Origin: Acetobacter oryzoeni
GTDB taxonomy: Bacteria > Pseudomonadota > Alphaproteobacteria > Acetobacterales > Acetobacteraceae
Assembly: GCF_004014775.2 (NCBI RefSeq)
Contig: NZ_CP042809.1
Coordinates: 182,435 to 246,434, forward strand
Direction of reading: 5' to 3'
Length of the DNA stretch: 64,000 nucleotides
Part shown: positions 8,157-17,824 of the stretch, piece after piece
Layout: every line of letters starts with the position of its first letter
Position numbering within the stretch: position 1 is the first letter of the stretch
Made by a program: the position numbers and the translations under genes
Notes under the pieces: model-generated
Database searches by the model: none
Seen by the model: only the letters and a program-made list of their open reading frames with translations
Told to the model about the DNA's origin: nothing

Positions 8157-11100
8157 TCACTTGAACAAGGTTTCCGGAACTCCCGTTTCGTTTTCAGAAA
8201 AATTACCAAATTTGACAGCAAGAATAGGCAAAACAAACAGGTTAAGTATCATTGATGTCATGAGCCCTCCAAGAATGACAGCAGCCATAGGTCCTTCGAT
8301 TTCCCGCCCAGGCGCATTCATATCAACAGCCAGAGGCGCCAGTCCAAGCGCCGTAACGAGCGATGTCATGAGTACGGGGACGACGCGGTCTCTGGCCCCC
8401 CGGAGCGCTGTTGTTACTCCCCATGTGAGATCTTCCTGCTCGACCAAAGCCTCAAAATGCGAAATCATCATCACCGAATTCCGAAGCGTAATCCCGAATA
8501 GTGTAACGAAGCCGACTGTTGCCCCAAGAGTTAGCGTTGTGCCGGAAACAATGATTGTCAGAATGCCGCCCACAAATGCGAAGGGAAGATTGACGAGTAT
8601 CAGAGCGAGATTGCGCCATCCTTGTGTGATTATTGAGAGCAGAATCATGACCGCTATGGCAGCGAGCCCGGAATTTATAAACAGTTCCTTGCGTGATTGT
8701 GATTCAGCTTCCGCTGCGGATGTAAACTGAACGTAGGTTCCAAGAGGCAGTTTGATATTTTTTGCTATAGCCGTGCGTGCGTCCTGAACGAAAGATTGAG
8801 CTGATCGTCCTGTAACATTTGCGGTGACAGTCTGTGTTCTCTGTGCTCCCAGATGTGACACCTGATAGCGACCGTTCGTCTCATATATGTCTGCAACAGC
8901 GCGGAGTGGTACGTAGTTTCCGTGAACAGTATGCAGTGGCAGGGAACCGACAGACGCAACATCATTACGACTTGCGTCATCAAGACGAACCATAACATTA
9001 AAAGCCGCAGAACGCTCGTATATCTGCCCCACGGTTTCACCCTGCCAGGCTGTATGGATGGATCGGAGTACATCCGCCGACCGAAGCCCCCAGCGCTCCA
9101 GATCAGCAGGGCGTAGCCGAATAGCAAGTTCCGGAACACCAGGAGGTGCTTCTATCCGGACATCTGTTGCGCCATGTATCTGATGCAACATGCGGACAAT
9201 ATTATTTGCCTGGATATCCAATACATCCAGATCATCGCCAATAATATTGATTGCCACAGCCGAAGACGAACCAGAAAGGGTTTCGTTTACGCGCATCGTC
9301 AAAAAACTACTGACAGAAAAACTGGCCCCAACGAACCCGTCAAGCGCTTTGCGAACGCGGGCATCAATCTGTCGGGAAGCCTTCCCATCCACCTGATTCA
9401 AATCAACCTCAAACTCGCTGGTATGTGGTCCAGACGTGTCCTCATCCAGCGAGGCGCGTCCGACTCTCTGAGCAACCGAACGGATTTCGGGAAGCTGACG
9501 AAGTTTTTCTGTAACCTGTCTACCTAATTTCAGAGACTGTTCCAGGGAAGTCCCCGGAACTGCCGTCATATGAATGATAAGGTGACCTTCCTTGAAATCA
9601 GGAATGAAATCGCTTTCAAGGAATGGAAGGGCCGCAAACCCTATCAAGGTGGTCAGGATCATCCCGCCTATAACAAATCGGGGATGGCGCATTAATCTGG
9701 CCAGAAGACGTTCATAAGCTCTGGCGGTCCACCCTGCCAGGGGGGGCTCTCTCCGGGTTTCTCCAGGCGTCGCCAAGAGCCATGCGCAGAGTGCAGGTAC
9801 AACGGTTACAGCAGCGGCAAGAGAAGCCATGACCGCAAGAACATAAGCTGTTGCCAGTGGAGCAAACAGTCGTCCCGAAAGTCCGGGAAGGGCGATGACA
9901 GGCAAGAAAACGATAATGACAGCAAAGGTCGCGTAAACCACTGCACTGCGGACTTCAACGCATGCATCGAGTACGACGCGCGCTGTAGATGCGGGCTGGA
10001 CCAGAAGCCGGTTTTCACGCAATCGGCGTGTAACATTTTCGACCCCGATCACGGCGTCATCCACGACCTCGCCGATGGCGATAGCAAGCCCCCCCAGGGT
10101 CATGGCATTCAAAGTAACCCCGAGTGTCTCCAGCAACGACAGGGCTATCAGAATAGCCAAAGGTATGGTGGCGCAACAGATTGCAGCGGTTCGCAGGTCA
10201 AAAAGGAAAAGAAAGATTACGGCAACCACCAGAAAACCGCCCAGAAGCAATGCTTGTGTGGCATTCCCCAATGCGGTCGTAATGAAATTGGCGGGTCGGA
10301 ACAGGTCAGCATGCAATGTAATCCCCTGTCCCTGCAATTGCGGGCGGAAATCGGTAAGTGCCGCCTCGATTTCCCGGGTCACAGCCATCGTATTGGCACC
10401 GTACTGTTCCCATATATTAACCACAATGCCTGTCTTTCCCTCGATACTGGCCGCGCCGAAGGCGGGAATAGGGGCTTCAGTTACAGTGGCAATACTGCCC
10501 AGTGTGACAGCACCATTATCAGAGCGGACAATCACAGTGCGGGCCAGACTTTCTGGCGTCAGGGCCTGACCGTCAGACTGAAGAACGACTCTTTGGTTCG
10601 GGGTATCAATAAAGCCGGCCCCCTGTATGCCAGTTGCTTCCTGGGCAGCCGCAAGGACGTCATCAAGTCCGATATGATGCAAGATGAGTTGGTCTGGATG
10701 TACCTGTATCTGGAGTGACCGACGCTCCCCGCCAAACACACTGACTCCAGCCACACCAGGCAACGCCAGCAGACGCGGCCTTAATGACCAGTCAGCAAGC
10801 GTGCGCAACTGCATAAGGGACTGTTGTTCCGACGTCAGACCAATCACCAGTACCAGACCGGCGGATGAGGTCAGTGGCGTCATAGTCGGAGCATGAACAC
10901 CGGCTGGCAATTGCTGTGCAACAACATTCATTTGTTCCCCGACCAGTTGCCGGGCGCGATAAATATCGGTCGATGTCGCAAACAGGACGTTGACGACTGA
11001 CAGTCCCTGAATCGAAGTCGATTGCACGCGCTGAATACCCGGGAGGCCGCTCAGGGCAATTTCCATTGGGCGACTAACCAATGTTTCGACCTGTTCCGGC

Positions 11101-11291
11101 GTAAAACCAGCGGCTTCGGTCTGGATCGTGACCCGTGGCGGAATGAATTCCGGAAACACATCATAGCTGGCATGTCTCAAGCCATACAGGCCATAGAAGA
11201 ACAACAGACATGCGGTTGCGATAACCACGCCCCGGAAGCGGATCGAAAACCCGATAATAGCTGCCTGAAGGCTGAAAGAACGTCCCGTCAT
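8157..11291 (-). CDS. Heavy-metal-type RND efflux pump (CusA/CzcA-like)
   Basis: A 1,044-residue inner-membrane proton-driven pump of the HME-RND group, the motor of a tripartite efflux system. It has the RND layout: an N-terminal transmembrane helix, a long periplasmic loop, a helix bundle with the proton-relay motif GEVVDDAVIGVEN around residue 410, a second periplasmic loop, and a final helix bundle. It is the last gene of the operon. Its ATG overlaps the stop of the fusion-protein gene as TGATG. The neighbouring CDF carrier and MerR regulator suggest a divalent metal such as Cd, Zn, Co or Pb, but the substrate is not readable from the sequence. The frame is intact. Confidence 0.87.
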   Translation of the reverse strand: MTGRSFSLQAAIIGFSIRFRGVVIATACLLFFYGLYGLRHASYDVFPEFIPPRVTIQTEAAGFTPEQVETLVSRPMEIALSGLPGIQRVQSTSIQGLSVVNVLFATSTDIYRARQLVGEQMNVVAQQLPAGVHAPTMTPLTSSAGLVLVIGLTSEQQSLMQLRTLADWSLRPRLLALPGVAGVSVFGGERRSLQIQVHPDQLILHHIGLDDVLAAAQEATGIQGAGFIDTPNQRVVLQSDGQALTPESLARTVIVRSDNGAVTLGSIATVTEAPIPAFGAASIEGKTGIVVNIWEQYGANTMAVTREIEAALTDFRPQLQGQGITLHADLFRPANFITTALGNATQALLLGGFLVVAVIFLFLFDLRTAAICCATIPLAILIALSLLETLGVTLNAMTLGGLAIAIGEVVDDAVIGVENVTRRLRENRLLVQPASTARVVLDACVEVRSAVVYATFAVIIVFLPVIALPGLSGRLFAPLATAYVLAVMASLAAAVTVVPALCAWLLATPGETRREPPLAGWTARAYERLLARLMRHPRFVIGGMILTTLIGFAALPFLESDFIPDFKEGHLIIHMTAVPGTSLEQSLKLGRQVTEKLRQLPEIRSVAQRVGRASLDEDTSGPHTSEFEVDLNQVDGKASRQIDARVRKALDGFVGASFSVSSFLTMRVNETLSGSSSAVAINIIGDDLDVLDIQANNIVRMLHQIHGATDVRIEAPPGVPELAIRLRPADLERWGLRSADVLRSIHTAWQGETVGQIYERSAAFNVMVRLDDASRNDVASVGSLPLHTVHGNYVPLRAVADIYETNGRYQVSHLGAQRTQTVTANVTGRSAQSFVQDARTAIAKNIKLPLGTYVQFTSAAEAESQSRKELFINSGLAAIAVMILLSIITQGWRNLALILVNLPFAFVGGILTIIVSGTTLTLGATVGFVTLFGITLRNSVMMISHFEALVEQEDLTWGVTTALRGARDRVVPVLMTSLVTALGLAPLAVDMNAPGREIEGPMAAVILGGLMTSMILNLFVLPILAVKFGNFSENETGVPETLFK

Positions 11292-12325
11292 CAGTCGTCA
11301 TCGTCTCCTGATTCAAGCTGAGCTCGGAATTCTTCAGACAGAAGTAATTGCGTACCCTCTACGACGATTTGCGTTTCGTGTGTGATTTGTCCTGGAGTAT
11401 CTTGGATCAGGTAGCCACCTTCTCGGTCCGGCACGTCGGTCGTAAGGGGTAGGCGTGTAAATTTTCCGTGTCCGTTATCACGGTATATCCACGACTTACC
11501 TTGCAGCCAGATAATAGCTGATGCAGGTATCCGGATACCGGGACGTTCCTCTTCGGTAGGCAGGAGAACGGAAACATTCATGCCCGCGACAAGCTGACTT
11601 TCAGCCGACGCAAAATAGAAAAAGCTACGCCCCTGAATAGCAGGATCGGTCATGGTTACAGGAGACAAATAGTGGAGCATTGTCCCGTGTCCACCCGTGT
11701 TTCCATAATCGGTCACATACGCCTGACTTGGTGGGGTTGGTAGATCCGTATCTGGTGGAAGGGTCACCTTGACCAAGACCACTTGTTGTTGAAGTAACTG
11801 TGTAATGAAAATTGTATTTTTTTCGGTAGCGTCAGATATGACCGAACCAAATTGCTGTCTGATAATATTAAGTGCGTTATTCACCCGGACCTGTTCTGCT
11901 TTTACCATAGCTGAGTTGGACTGAAATCTGGCTGTTGTCTCCTGGAATTGTTCCTGAGAGATATTCTGCCGGTCGCGATACAGTCCTTTGTCACGATCGA
12001 GTTTCGCACGGGCAAGCGTCTGCTGTGCCTGCATGCTCTCCAGCCGCGCTTTCATGTCAGCATAATCACTAACAAGAGTGATAAGTTGTGTTGCGTTCAG
12101 AACGTAACCATAGGCGGGAACCAACTTTCTCCAAGGCACGATGCTGGGTCGTGCAGAAGCGATGCCACTCTTCGTAACTGCTTCCGGGGAGACCGTCACG
12201 GTCGCCTCTGCGCCAAGAACCGAAACTGGTGGATCATCATCATCTGCAATAGCAATGTCCGCCACGTTTAGAACTAGGAAGACAGAAAGACCTACAAGAG
12301 GCAGCCAGAAGGCCCTCGCTTTCAT
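11291..12325 (-). CDS. RND periplasmic membrane-fusion protein (HlyD/CusB-like)
   Basis: A 344-residue adaptor that links the inner-membrane RND pump to the outer-membrane factor. It has an N-terminal signal or anchor segment (WLPLVGLSVFLVLNV), a lipoyl/hairpin region with a short coiled-coil stretch around residues 80-150 (MKARLESMQAQQTLARAK), and a C-terminal beta-barrel part with GMNVSVLLPTEEE. Aspartate clusters flank the mature protein: ADDDDPP just after the signal region and a terminal DDDD. These could bind metal, but that is inference. It overlaps its neighbours on both sides (ATGA upstream, TGATG downstream). Confidence 0.83.
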   Translation of the reverse strand: MKARAFWLPLVGLSVFLVLNVADIAIADDDDPPVSVLGAEATVTVSPEAVTKSGIASARPSIVPWRKLVPAYGYVLNATQLITLVSDYADMKARLESMQAQQTLARAKLDRDKGLYRDRQNISQEQFQETTARFQSNSAMVKAEQVRVNNALNIIRQQFGSVISDATEKNTIFITQLLQQQVVLVKVTLPPDTDLPTPPSQAYVTDYGNTGGHGTMLHYLSPVTMTDPAIQGRSFFYFASAESQLVAGMNVSVLLPTEEERPGIRIPASAIIWLQGKSWIYRDNGHGKFTRLPLTTDVPDREGGYLIQDTPGQITHETQIVVEGTQLLLSEEFRAQLESGDDDD

Positions 12326-13764
12326 GGTGAGTTCCTTTGGTTATTTTCAAGCAGGCCGGAAACCTGCGCGGCACTGGTGTGATCAAAAATGGGCTGCTGC
12401 ATGCTATCTTCGATCTGACCTATGGCTTGCCGTTGCTGAATTTCTGCTTCAAGAAGAGCGGTCTCTGCTTGAATCTGCTCTATATGAGTCATAACCATCG
12501 TTGGTCGGTCGATTGCGCCTGACTGAAGGCGGTGCTGCATCTGGTTCAGCCTTACCCGTACGGTTTTGGCAAGTTCTTCCGCCTGTAGCAGAATTGATGT
12601 CGTGCCGCGGTAATTGGCCGTAGCCTGCGAGATGGACTTAAACACCGTGTTCTCTGCACGCCGGAGACGAGCCGCCGCCTCATGCTCCTGCCCAACAGCT
12701 TCAGCTATGGGGCCTTCGTTCTGATTGAAAATCGGAATTTGCAGAGAGGGATTTACCTCAAAGCGATTTGAAAAATCCCAGTTATAGGCGGGACTGATGG
12801 TGACATCGGGATAGCGTCGGGAAACTTCGACCCGTAGAGCCTGTCGGGCGGCGTCATAAGACGCAAGAAGTTCCCGCAGATCCGCGCGTTGCATTACGGC
12901 TTGGTATCTCATGTCCTGTGAATCGCGGTATTCCATGAGGTCGGGACAGACATCAAATGCTTTTGTATCAAGAGCAATGGAATCAAGTGCTTCGGCAGGA
13001 ACCCCGATTGCTCCTGCCAGAGCTGCCTTACGGACGGCATACTCGCGCCGCAGATCACTGACAGACAACTCGGCATGGATCATTTCCGTCCGTACCTGCG
13101 ATATTTCGAGAGCGGATGCTCGCCCCTGATCAAAACGTGCCTGTTCCAGGGTAAAGAGTTCGCGTTTAGCTGCCGCAGTCTCTTCCACAAGCTTGAGGCG
13201 CCCGGATACAGCCCAGACGCCGAGAAGAGCAGACCGCGTGTCGCTGCGTAGTTTCCATGCAGTATTGATGACTTCCCATTGCGCGACGGCAGCCCGATAT
13301 CTGGCTTCTTTGATACGGTGATAACGCCTGCCGAAAAATTCGATCAGTATTGACGCGCCGTAGCCGACGTAATGAGCCGATGGGCCACCCAGCACCGTGA
13401 AACTGGGATTGGGCAGTTGACCGGCTGTCTTGATTCCAGCGCGAGCCGTTTCCAGTTCAGCTTTAGCTACAAGGATATCGGGATGAAAATACAAGGTAGC
13501 AAGCGTCAGGCGAGTGATGTCCCATGCGTTTTCCTGACTCGATACGTTTGGTCCGAGAACTTTTGTAATGAATTCTTGCAATCCGGCATCCGTAAATTGA
13601 CGGCTGGAAAATTTCTGGACATCTGATTCCGGCGAAATATTTGAGTGATCACTATTTGTACAGCCACAGAGCAGGGGAAAAATCAGGAGAATGAATGCCG
13701 CATTATAGCGTGTGCGTCTCCTTACCTGCTTAATATATTCTAGAGTATTATATGATTTATACAT
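12322..13764 (-). CDS. Outer-membrane efflux factor (TolC/CzcC-like lipoprotein)
   Basis: A 480-residue outer-membrane channel component. The N-terminus has a hydrophobic segment ending in LLCGC, a plausible lipobox, after an unusually long basic leader. The rest shows two repeated OEP-type halves rich in Ala, Leu and Arg helices (ITRLTLATLYFHPDILVAKAELE; ALEISQVRTEMIHAE). No clear ribosome site precedes the ATG at 13762-13764, which overlaps the end of the CDF gene by 8 bp, so translation may be coupled. It overlaps the fusion-protein start as ATGA. Confidence 0.8.
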   Translation of the reverse strand: MYKSYNTLEYIKQVRRRTRYNAAFILLIFPLLCGCTNSDHSNISPESDVQKFSSRQFTDAGLQEFITKVLGPNVSSQENAWDITRLTLATLYFHPDILVAKAELETARAGIKTAGQLPNPSFTVLGGPSAHYVGYGASILIEFFGRRYHRIKEARYRAAVAQWEVINTAWKLRSDTRSALLGVWAVSGRLKLVEETAAAKRELFTLEQARFDQGRASALEISQVRTEMIHAELSVSDLRREYAVRKAALAGAIGVPAEALDSIALDTKAFDVCPDLMEYRDSQDMRYQAVMQRADLRELLASYDAARQALRVEVSRRYPDVTISPAYNWDFSNRFEVNPSLQIPIFNQNEGPIAEAVGQEHEAAARLRRAENTVFKSISQATANYRGTTSILLQAEELAKTVRVRLNQMQHRLQSGAIDRPTMVMTHIEQIQAETALLEAEIQQRQAIGQIEDSMQQPIFDHTSAAQVSGLLENNQRNSP

Positions 13765-14407
13765 TGATATGTCGTGATATATCTGATTTGTTATCTGTTA
13801 GTTCTACTCTCGATTGTCGCATAATCTGCACACCTCCACTAATACCAAGCATCGCAAGGATGGCAGCTACCGCAATATCCGGCCACGCAGAACGAGTGCC
13901 AAACACGCCCAGAGCTGCCAGCACAACGGCAACATTTCCGATCGCATCATTACGAGAGCAGATCCATACAGAACGGCGGTTGGCATCACCTTTCCGGTGT
14001 GTCCATAATATGAGGGCACAGGCCAGATTGACCGCGAGGGCAAGCAGACCAATGCCGCCCATTGCGTCTGGGTGAGGCGGATGGTTGCTGTTCATTACCA
14101 TCCACCCAGCATTGGCCATTACCCATATCCCAGCCACGAACAGGGTCAGGCCTTTCAGAAAGGCCGCGCCAGCTCGCCATCGCAATGCCATTCCGGCAAC
14201 ACTGAGGCTTATTGCGTAGTTGGCGCTGTCGCCAAGGAAATCAATCGCGTCCGCCTGTAAGGATGCAGATCCAACCGACACGCCAGCCCCAGCTTCAACG
14301 GCAAACATGCTGGCATTGAGAAAAAGCGCGATCAGGAGCGCTCTCCGCCATGATTTATTGATTGGTAGCGGCGTATCTGTGCATCCACCACAGCATCCTC
14401 CTGCCAT
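13757..14407 (-). CDS. CDF-like metal carrier, short form with Cys-rich N-terminus
   Basis: A 216-residue cation-diffusion-facilitator-like inner-membrane protein with about six hydrophobic helices and no C-terminal cytoplasmic domain, shorter than CzcD or YiiP (about 300). Helix 2 has the site pair DFLGD. In helix 5 the usual HxxxD is replaced by DAIGN. The N-terminus MAGGCCGGC could bind soft metals. I chose the ATG at 14405-14407 because it has a GGAGG ribosome site and lies downstream of the predicted transcription start. The longer open frame (to 14458) would begin inside the promoter. It is the first gene of the metal-efflux operon. Confidence 0.75.
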   Translation of the reverse strand: MAGGCCGGCTDTPLPINKSWRRALLIALFLNASMFAVEAGAGVSVGSASLQADAIDFLGDSANYAISLSVAGMALRWRAGAAFLKGLTLFVAGIWVMANAGWMVMNSNHPPHPDAMGGIGLLALAVNLACALILWTHRKGDANRRSVWICSRNDAIGNVAVVLAALGVFGTRSAWPDIAVAAILAMLGISGGVQIMRQSRVELTDNKSDISRHINV

Positions 14408-14439
14408 CCAGCGCCTCCCTGACGAATCATCTGTTTTAA

Positions 14440-14470
14440 TGTATGCTCCCTGTAGCAACTACAGGGTCAA
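14440..14470 (-). promoter_or_regulatory. MerR-type promoter/operator of the metal-efflux operon
   Basis: On the minus strand a -35 TTGACC (14465-14470) and a -10 CATACA (14440-14445) are separated by 19 bp, the over-long spacer typical of MerR-activated promoters. The spacer holds a perfect dyad, CCCTGTAG-CAA-CTACAGGG (14448-14466). It drives the CDF-RND operon, and the divergent regulator gene starts 11 bp beyond it. Confidence 0.85.
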
Positions 14471-14480
14471 GAGGCAGGGA

Positions 14481-14879
14481 ATGCGATCGATTGGCGCCTT
14501 GGGAAAGGCAACGAATACCAAAGTCGAGACGATCCGCTATTATGAACGGATCGGACTGCTGGCTCCGCCACAGCGGACCGATGGCAATTATCGCGTTTAT
14601 GATGATGCGGCGCTCGCGAGACTGTCTTTTATTCGTCGATCCCGTGATCTGGGTTTTTCATTAGATCAGGTAAGAGTTCTATTATCCCTAGCGGATCAGG
14701 GAACCCAGGATTGTAAGACAGTTGATAGAATTGCTCGTGACCATATGGCAGAGATTGAGCACAAAATTGCGGATCTCAAGGCATTGCGTCATGAACTTTC
14801 TACGATAATAAAATCATGCCGGGGAGGTAATATTTCAGAATGCCGAATTATTGAAGCACTTTCTCCGTTTGATAATTAG
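14481..14879 (+). CDS. MerR-family metal-responsive activator (CadR/PbrR/ZntR type)
   Basis: A 132-residue MerR-family regulator. The N-terminal winged helix has the classic TNTKVETIRYYERIGLL and GNYRVYDDAALARLSFI. A dimerisation helix follows, then a metal-binding loop with cysteines in TQDCKTVDRIARDH and CRGGNISECRI. That cysteine pattern fits the Cd/Pb/Zn group more than the Cu(I) CueR group. Upstream the open frame runs back to 14220 through the promoter, but the ATG at 14481 with a preceding GGCAGGGA is the sensible start. It should twist the adjacent 19-bp-spacer promoter to switch on metal efflux. Confidence 0.88.
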   Translation: MRSIGALGKATNTKVETIRYYERIGLLAPPQRTDGNYRVYDDAALARLSFIRRSRDLGFSLDQVRVLLSLADQGTQDCKTVDRIARDHMAEIEHKIADLKALRHELSTIIKSCRGGNISECRIIEALSPFDN

Positions 14880-15233
14880 TTCTCCTGACTTTTTTCGCAG
14901 CTAGTCGATTCTGCATTTGATGGGAAGATTACCCGAAATAATTATACGGCCTCATCCTCACGTGTCAGAATCTGAAAAATCCTCATCGAAAATTCAAGGA
15001 CTATACGTGCTCCCATGGTGGCAGTTTATGATCAGGCCAGTTCTGAAGCAGACATTCTGCTGCCCCCCCAAACCTGACAGCACATTAGGTCATACGACGT
15101 TATTATTTTGTCCTTCATATCCTGAATTTGAATTGTAATTTGATGAAAAAATTTACGCAAAATAGTGGTAATTGTGGTAGCAGTGTGTGGAAACTCCCGT
15201 ACATTGCTTGGCTTCTTTTCACACGAGAATGCG
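14880..15233. other. Noncoding gap before tniA; expected left transposon end not found
   Basis: A compact Tni element should have its left terminus here. I looked for TGTCGAAAAC-like ends and for CCTTAATTAGG motifs matching the right side and found none convincing. TGTCAGAATCTG at 14963 is the nearest candidate, without matching target duplications. The 3' part is AT-rich and should hold the tniA promoter. Confidence 0.4.
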
Positions 15234-16898
15234 ATGCGACAGACAAAACCGTCAATCACTTCTGTTAGTGAAGATGTTTGGTCAAGAGCATCCCATCGAC
15301 ATGCACTGCTGCGTGGATTGTTAGAGGAAAATCAAAGAAATCATCTTTCAGTCAAATTAGTCGCAAGCGACCTGGGTATCAGTGTGCAACACACTTACCG
15401 CCTTCTGAAAAAACTACGTGAGGAACAAACCACAGCGAGTTTGCTCCCATTACCTCGTGGCCCTCGTGTCGGGAACAGACGCTTAGCCGTAAATATAGAA
15501 AAAATAATCGAAGAAGTGATAAAGAAGATATATCTCAAGCGTGAAAAACCGACATTGAAACAGGTCCATCGATATATAGAGTGCGAATGCCAAAAATCAG
15601 GTTTCAATGTGCCGTCCATGAAAGCTGTTCGGTCACGTGTTGCAACTTGCAATTCAAAAACACTTATCAAGAAACGCGAAGGAAAAACGGCGACTGAAGC
15701 TGCGTTTCACCAGATTCAGGGAAGTCTCGAAGCAGATAGGCCGCTGGAGATCGTGCAGATTGACCACACGAAAGTTGACCTCATGCTGGTTGACGATATT
15801 ACTCGTGCGAGCATCGGTCGGCCTTGGCTGACGTTGGTGATGGATATTCACACGCGTATGGTTCTGGGCTTCCTTCTATCCCTCGAAGCTCCCTGCACCA
15901 CTTCAGTCGCACTTGCCCTCACGCAAGCGGTTCTCCCCAAAGATTCCTGGCGTGCGGAGCGTCTAATTGAAAACAGCTGGCCAACGAGTGGGATTCCTCG
16001 CTGTATTCATGTCGATAATGGAGCGGAGTTTCATGGTCGTTCTTTCGAGCGTGGTTGTGAGCAACACGGCATTCAGATTGCTTATCGACCGCCCGCCACT
16101 CCACGTTATGGTGGACACATAGAGCGTTTGATGGGCACGCTGATGCATCGCATTCAGGCATTGCCAGGCACCACATTTTCGAATGTTGTGGAAAGAGGGG
16201 ATTACCGCTCCGAAGAGCGTGCATGCCTGTCGTTTCGGGAGTTTGAACGCATATTGGCGCTGGAAGTGCTTGGTCCGTATCATAATGAAATTCATCGCGG
16301 TCTTGGTCAGCCTCCTATAGCAAAATGGACGTCGAGCATCGAAACAACTGCTTCCCGACATCCTTTGGATTCTCAGGCCTTTCTTCTTGATTTTCTTCCC
16401 TACGAAACACGGGTGATACGACGCGATGGTGTTCGGTTATTCAATGTCCAATACCAGGATGGAGGTCTTGCACATCTGCTTGGGCATCCCGATACGCGTT
16501 TGCGGGTGAAATACGACCCCCGTAATCTCTCGTCTGTTTATGTCGAACTGCCAGACGGCGACCATGTCAGGGTCCCTTACGCAGATTTGCGTCGGGAACC
16601 TATTACTCTGTGGGAACATCGTAATGCGGTCCGGTGTCTGAAAGATGAGGGACGTCGCAGTGTAGATGAAACCTCAATCTTCACCGCCATCCGGGAGCAA
16701 CGGGCAATCCTCGACGAAGCTCGTGGTCTGAGCCGCGAGGCACGCAGAAATGTTGTCCGTCGTGAAATCGCCCAGAACTGCGCTGATAGCCCGTCAGAAC
16801 CGAACCAAAGTCAATTTCCTGCTGGAAAACCAGAAGACGATGTCGACCGCATCCCGATGCCGCCTCCAGGCGCTCATAGCGGTGTGGAGATCTGGTAA
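15234..16898 (+). CDS. tniA: TniA/TnsB-like DDE transposase
   Basis: A transposase of about 554 residues from the ATG at 15234; the open frame continues 23 codons upstream but without a good ribosome site. It has an N-terminal helix-turn-helix (LVASDLGISVQHTYRLLKKL) and a retroviral-type integrase core. The catalytic acids are visible as D in VQIDHTKVD, D in HVDNGAEFHG and E in YGGHIERLMG. A Mu-type C-terminal beta-barrel follows (DTRLRVKYDPRNLSSVYVE), then a regulator-contact tail. Followed two bases later by tniB, it forms a tniABQ operon of the Tn5053/Tn402 or Tn7-like class. No Cas genes are present. Confidence 0.88.
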   Translation: MRQTKPSITSVSEDVWSRASHRHALLRGLLEENQRNHLSVKLVASDLGISVQHTYRLLKKLREEQTTASLLPLPRGPRVGNRRLAVNIEKIIEEVIKKIYLKREKPTLKQVHRYIECECQKSGFNVPSMKAVRSRVATCNSKTLIKKREGKTATEAAFHQIQGSLEADRPLEIVQIDHTKVDLMLVDDITRASIGRPWLTLVMDIHTRMVLGFLLSLEAPCTTSVALALTQAVLPKDSWRAERLIENSWPTSGIPRCIHVDNGAEFHGRSFERGCEQHGIQIAYRPPATPRYGGHIERLMGTLMHRIQALPGTTFSNVVERGDYRSEERACLSFREFERILALEVLGPYHNEIHRGLGQPPIAKWTSSIETTASRHPLDSQAFLLDFLPYETRVIRRDGVRLFNVQYQDGGLAHLLGHPDTRLRVKYDPRNLSSVYVELPDGDHVRVPYADLRREPITLWEHRNAVRCLKDEGRRSVDETSIFTAIREQRAILDEARGLSREARRNVVRREIAQNCADSPSEPNQSQFPAGKPEDDVDRIPMPPPGAHSGVEIW

Positions 16899-16900
16899 TC

Positions 16901-17824
16901 ATGTGCCGTGCAGAATGGTCGCATCTCCCAGAAGACGTGAGGCCACTTGCTGCATTGGGGAACGAAGAGAGGATCCGTCACATTCGCGCCAAGCGTTGGG
17001 TGGATTACCCACACGCTGATCGTGTAATGAGGCGCCTCAACGAGATTTATGTTCAGCCACGTTCAGAGCGTATGGAAAATATGCTTCTGATCGGTCAGAG
17101 CGGTATGGGGAAAACGACGCTCGTCAGAAAGTTTGAACGTACTCACACTGTCAGACTTGGGAACAACGGGACGTGCCGTTTACATCCCATCGTCGTCATG
17201 CTGATGCCACATGACCCAACAGGACCTCGCTTTTTTTCGCAGCTGCTCAAAGCAATCGGCGTTCCTGCAATCGACAATTTCGAGACAACGGCACCACGCG
17301 AGTCAACGGTTCTGCGCGTGTTGGCCGAGGTGCAGGTTAAAGTCATCGTTATTGACGAGTTGAATTCTGTTTTAGCGGGTACGGCCCGTCAGCAACGACT
17401 GTTTCTCCAATTGCTGCGCTGGCTGTCGAACGAATTGCGTGTCGCTCTGGTAGGGATCGGTGTGCCGGAAACACGGCATGCTCTGCTTTCTGATGATCAG
17501 TTACGAAACCGGTTTATGAATCTGGAGCTGCCCGTGTGGGAGAATGGCCAGGATTTTAGTCATTTTGTGACGAGATTGATCTGGAGTTTGCCACTGCGGG
17601 AGCCGTCTCCTGTCGACTCCCGGCGACTGATGCAAATGTTGGTTGGGCGCACGGGGGGCATTACTTTGGGCACCTGCAAGGCTATTGAACGCGCAGCGAT
17701 CAGGGCAATTCGTTCCGGTACCGAGCGTCTTGATTATCAGGCTTTTGAGCATGAAGAGGTATGGGATGGTATTGAAGCGCCTGTAATAATGGGAGGACAT
17801 CGACGGAAATCCCGTCGTGGGTAA
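16901..17824 (+). CDS. tniB: TniB/TnsC-like AAA+ ATPase
   Basis: A 307-residue AAA+ regulator that connects target selection to the TniA transposase. Walker A is GQSGMGKT at residues 65-72 and Walker B is VIVIDE at 148-153. The sensor region lies around residue 180 (LRVALVGIGVPETRHAL). The ATG lies two bases after the tniA stop, and the gene end overlaps tniQ by 8 bp, so all three are co-transcribed. In related systems TniB forms ATP-dependent filaments on DNA and interacts with TniQ. The reading frame is complete. Confidence 0.88.
   Translation: MCRAEWSHLPEDVRPLAALGNEERIRHIRAKRWVDYPHADRVMRRLNEIYVQPRSERMENMLLIGQSGMGKTTLVRKFERTHTVRLGNNGTCRLHPIVVMLMPHDPTGPRFFSQLLKAIGVPAIDNFETTAPRESTVLRVLAEVQVKVIVIDELNSVLAGTARQQRLFLQLLRWLSNELRVALVGIGVPETRHALLSDDQLRNRFMNLELPVWENGQDFSHFVTRLIWSLPLREPSPVDSRRLMQMLVGRTGGITLGTCKAIERAAIRAIRSGTERLDYQAFEHEEVWDGIEAPVIMGGHRRKSRRG

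Noticed and set aside
14963..14975. TGTCAGAATCTG as left end of the Tni element
   Set aside because: No 5-bp duplication matching the flank of 18912, and no CCTTAATTAGG repeats nearby.
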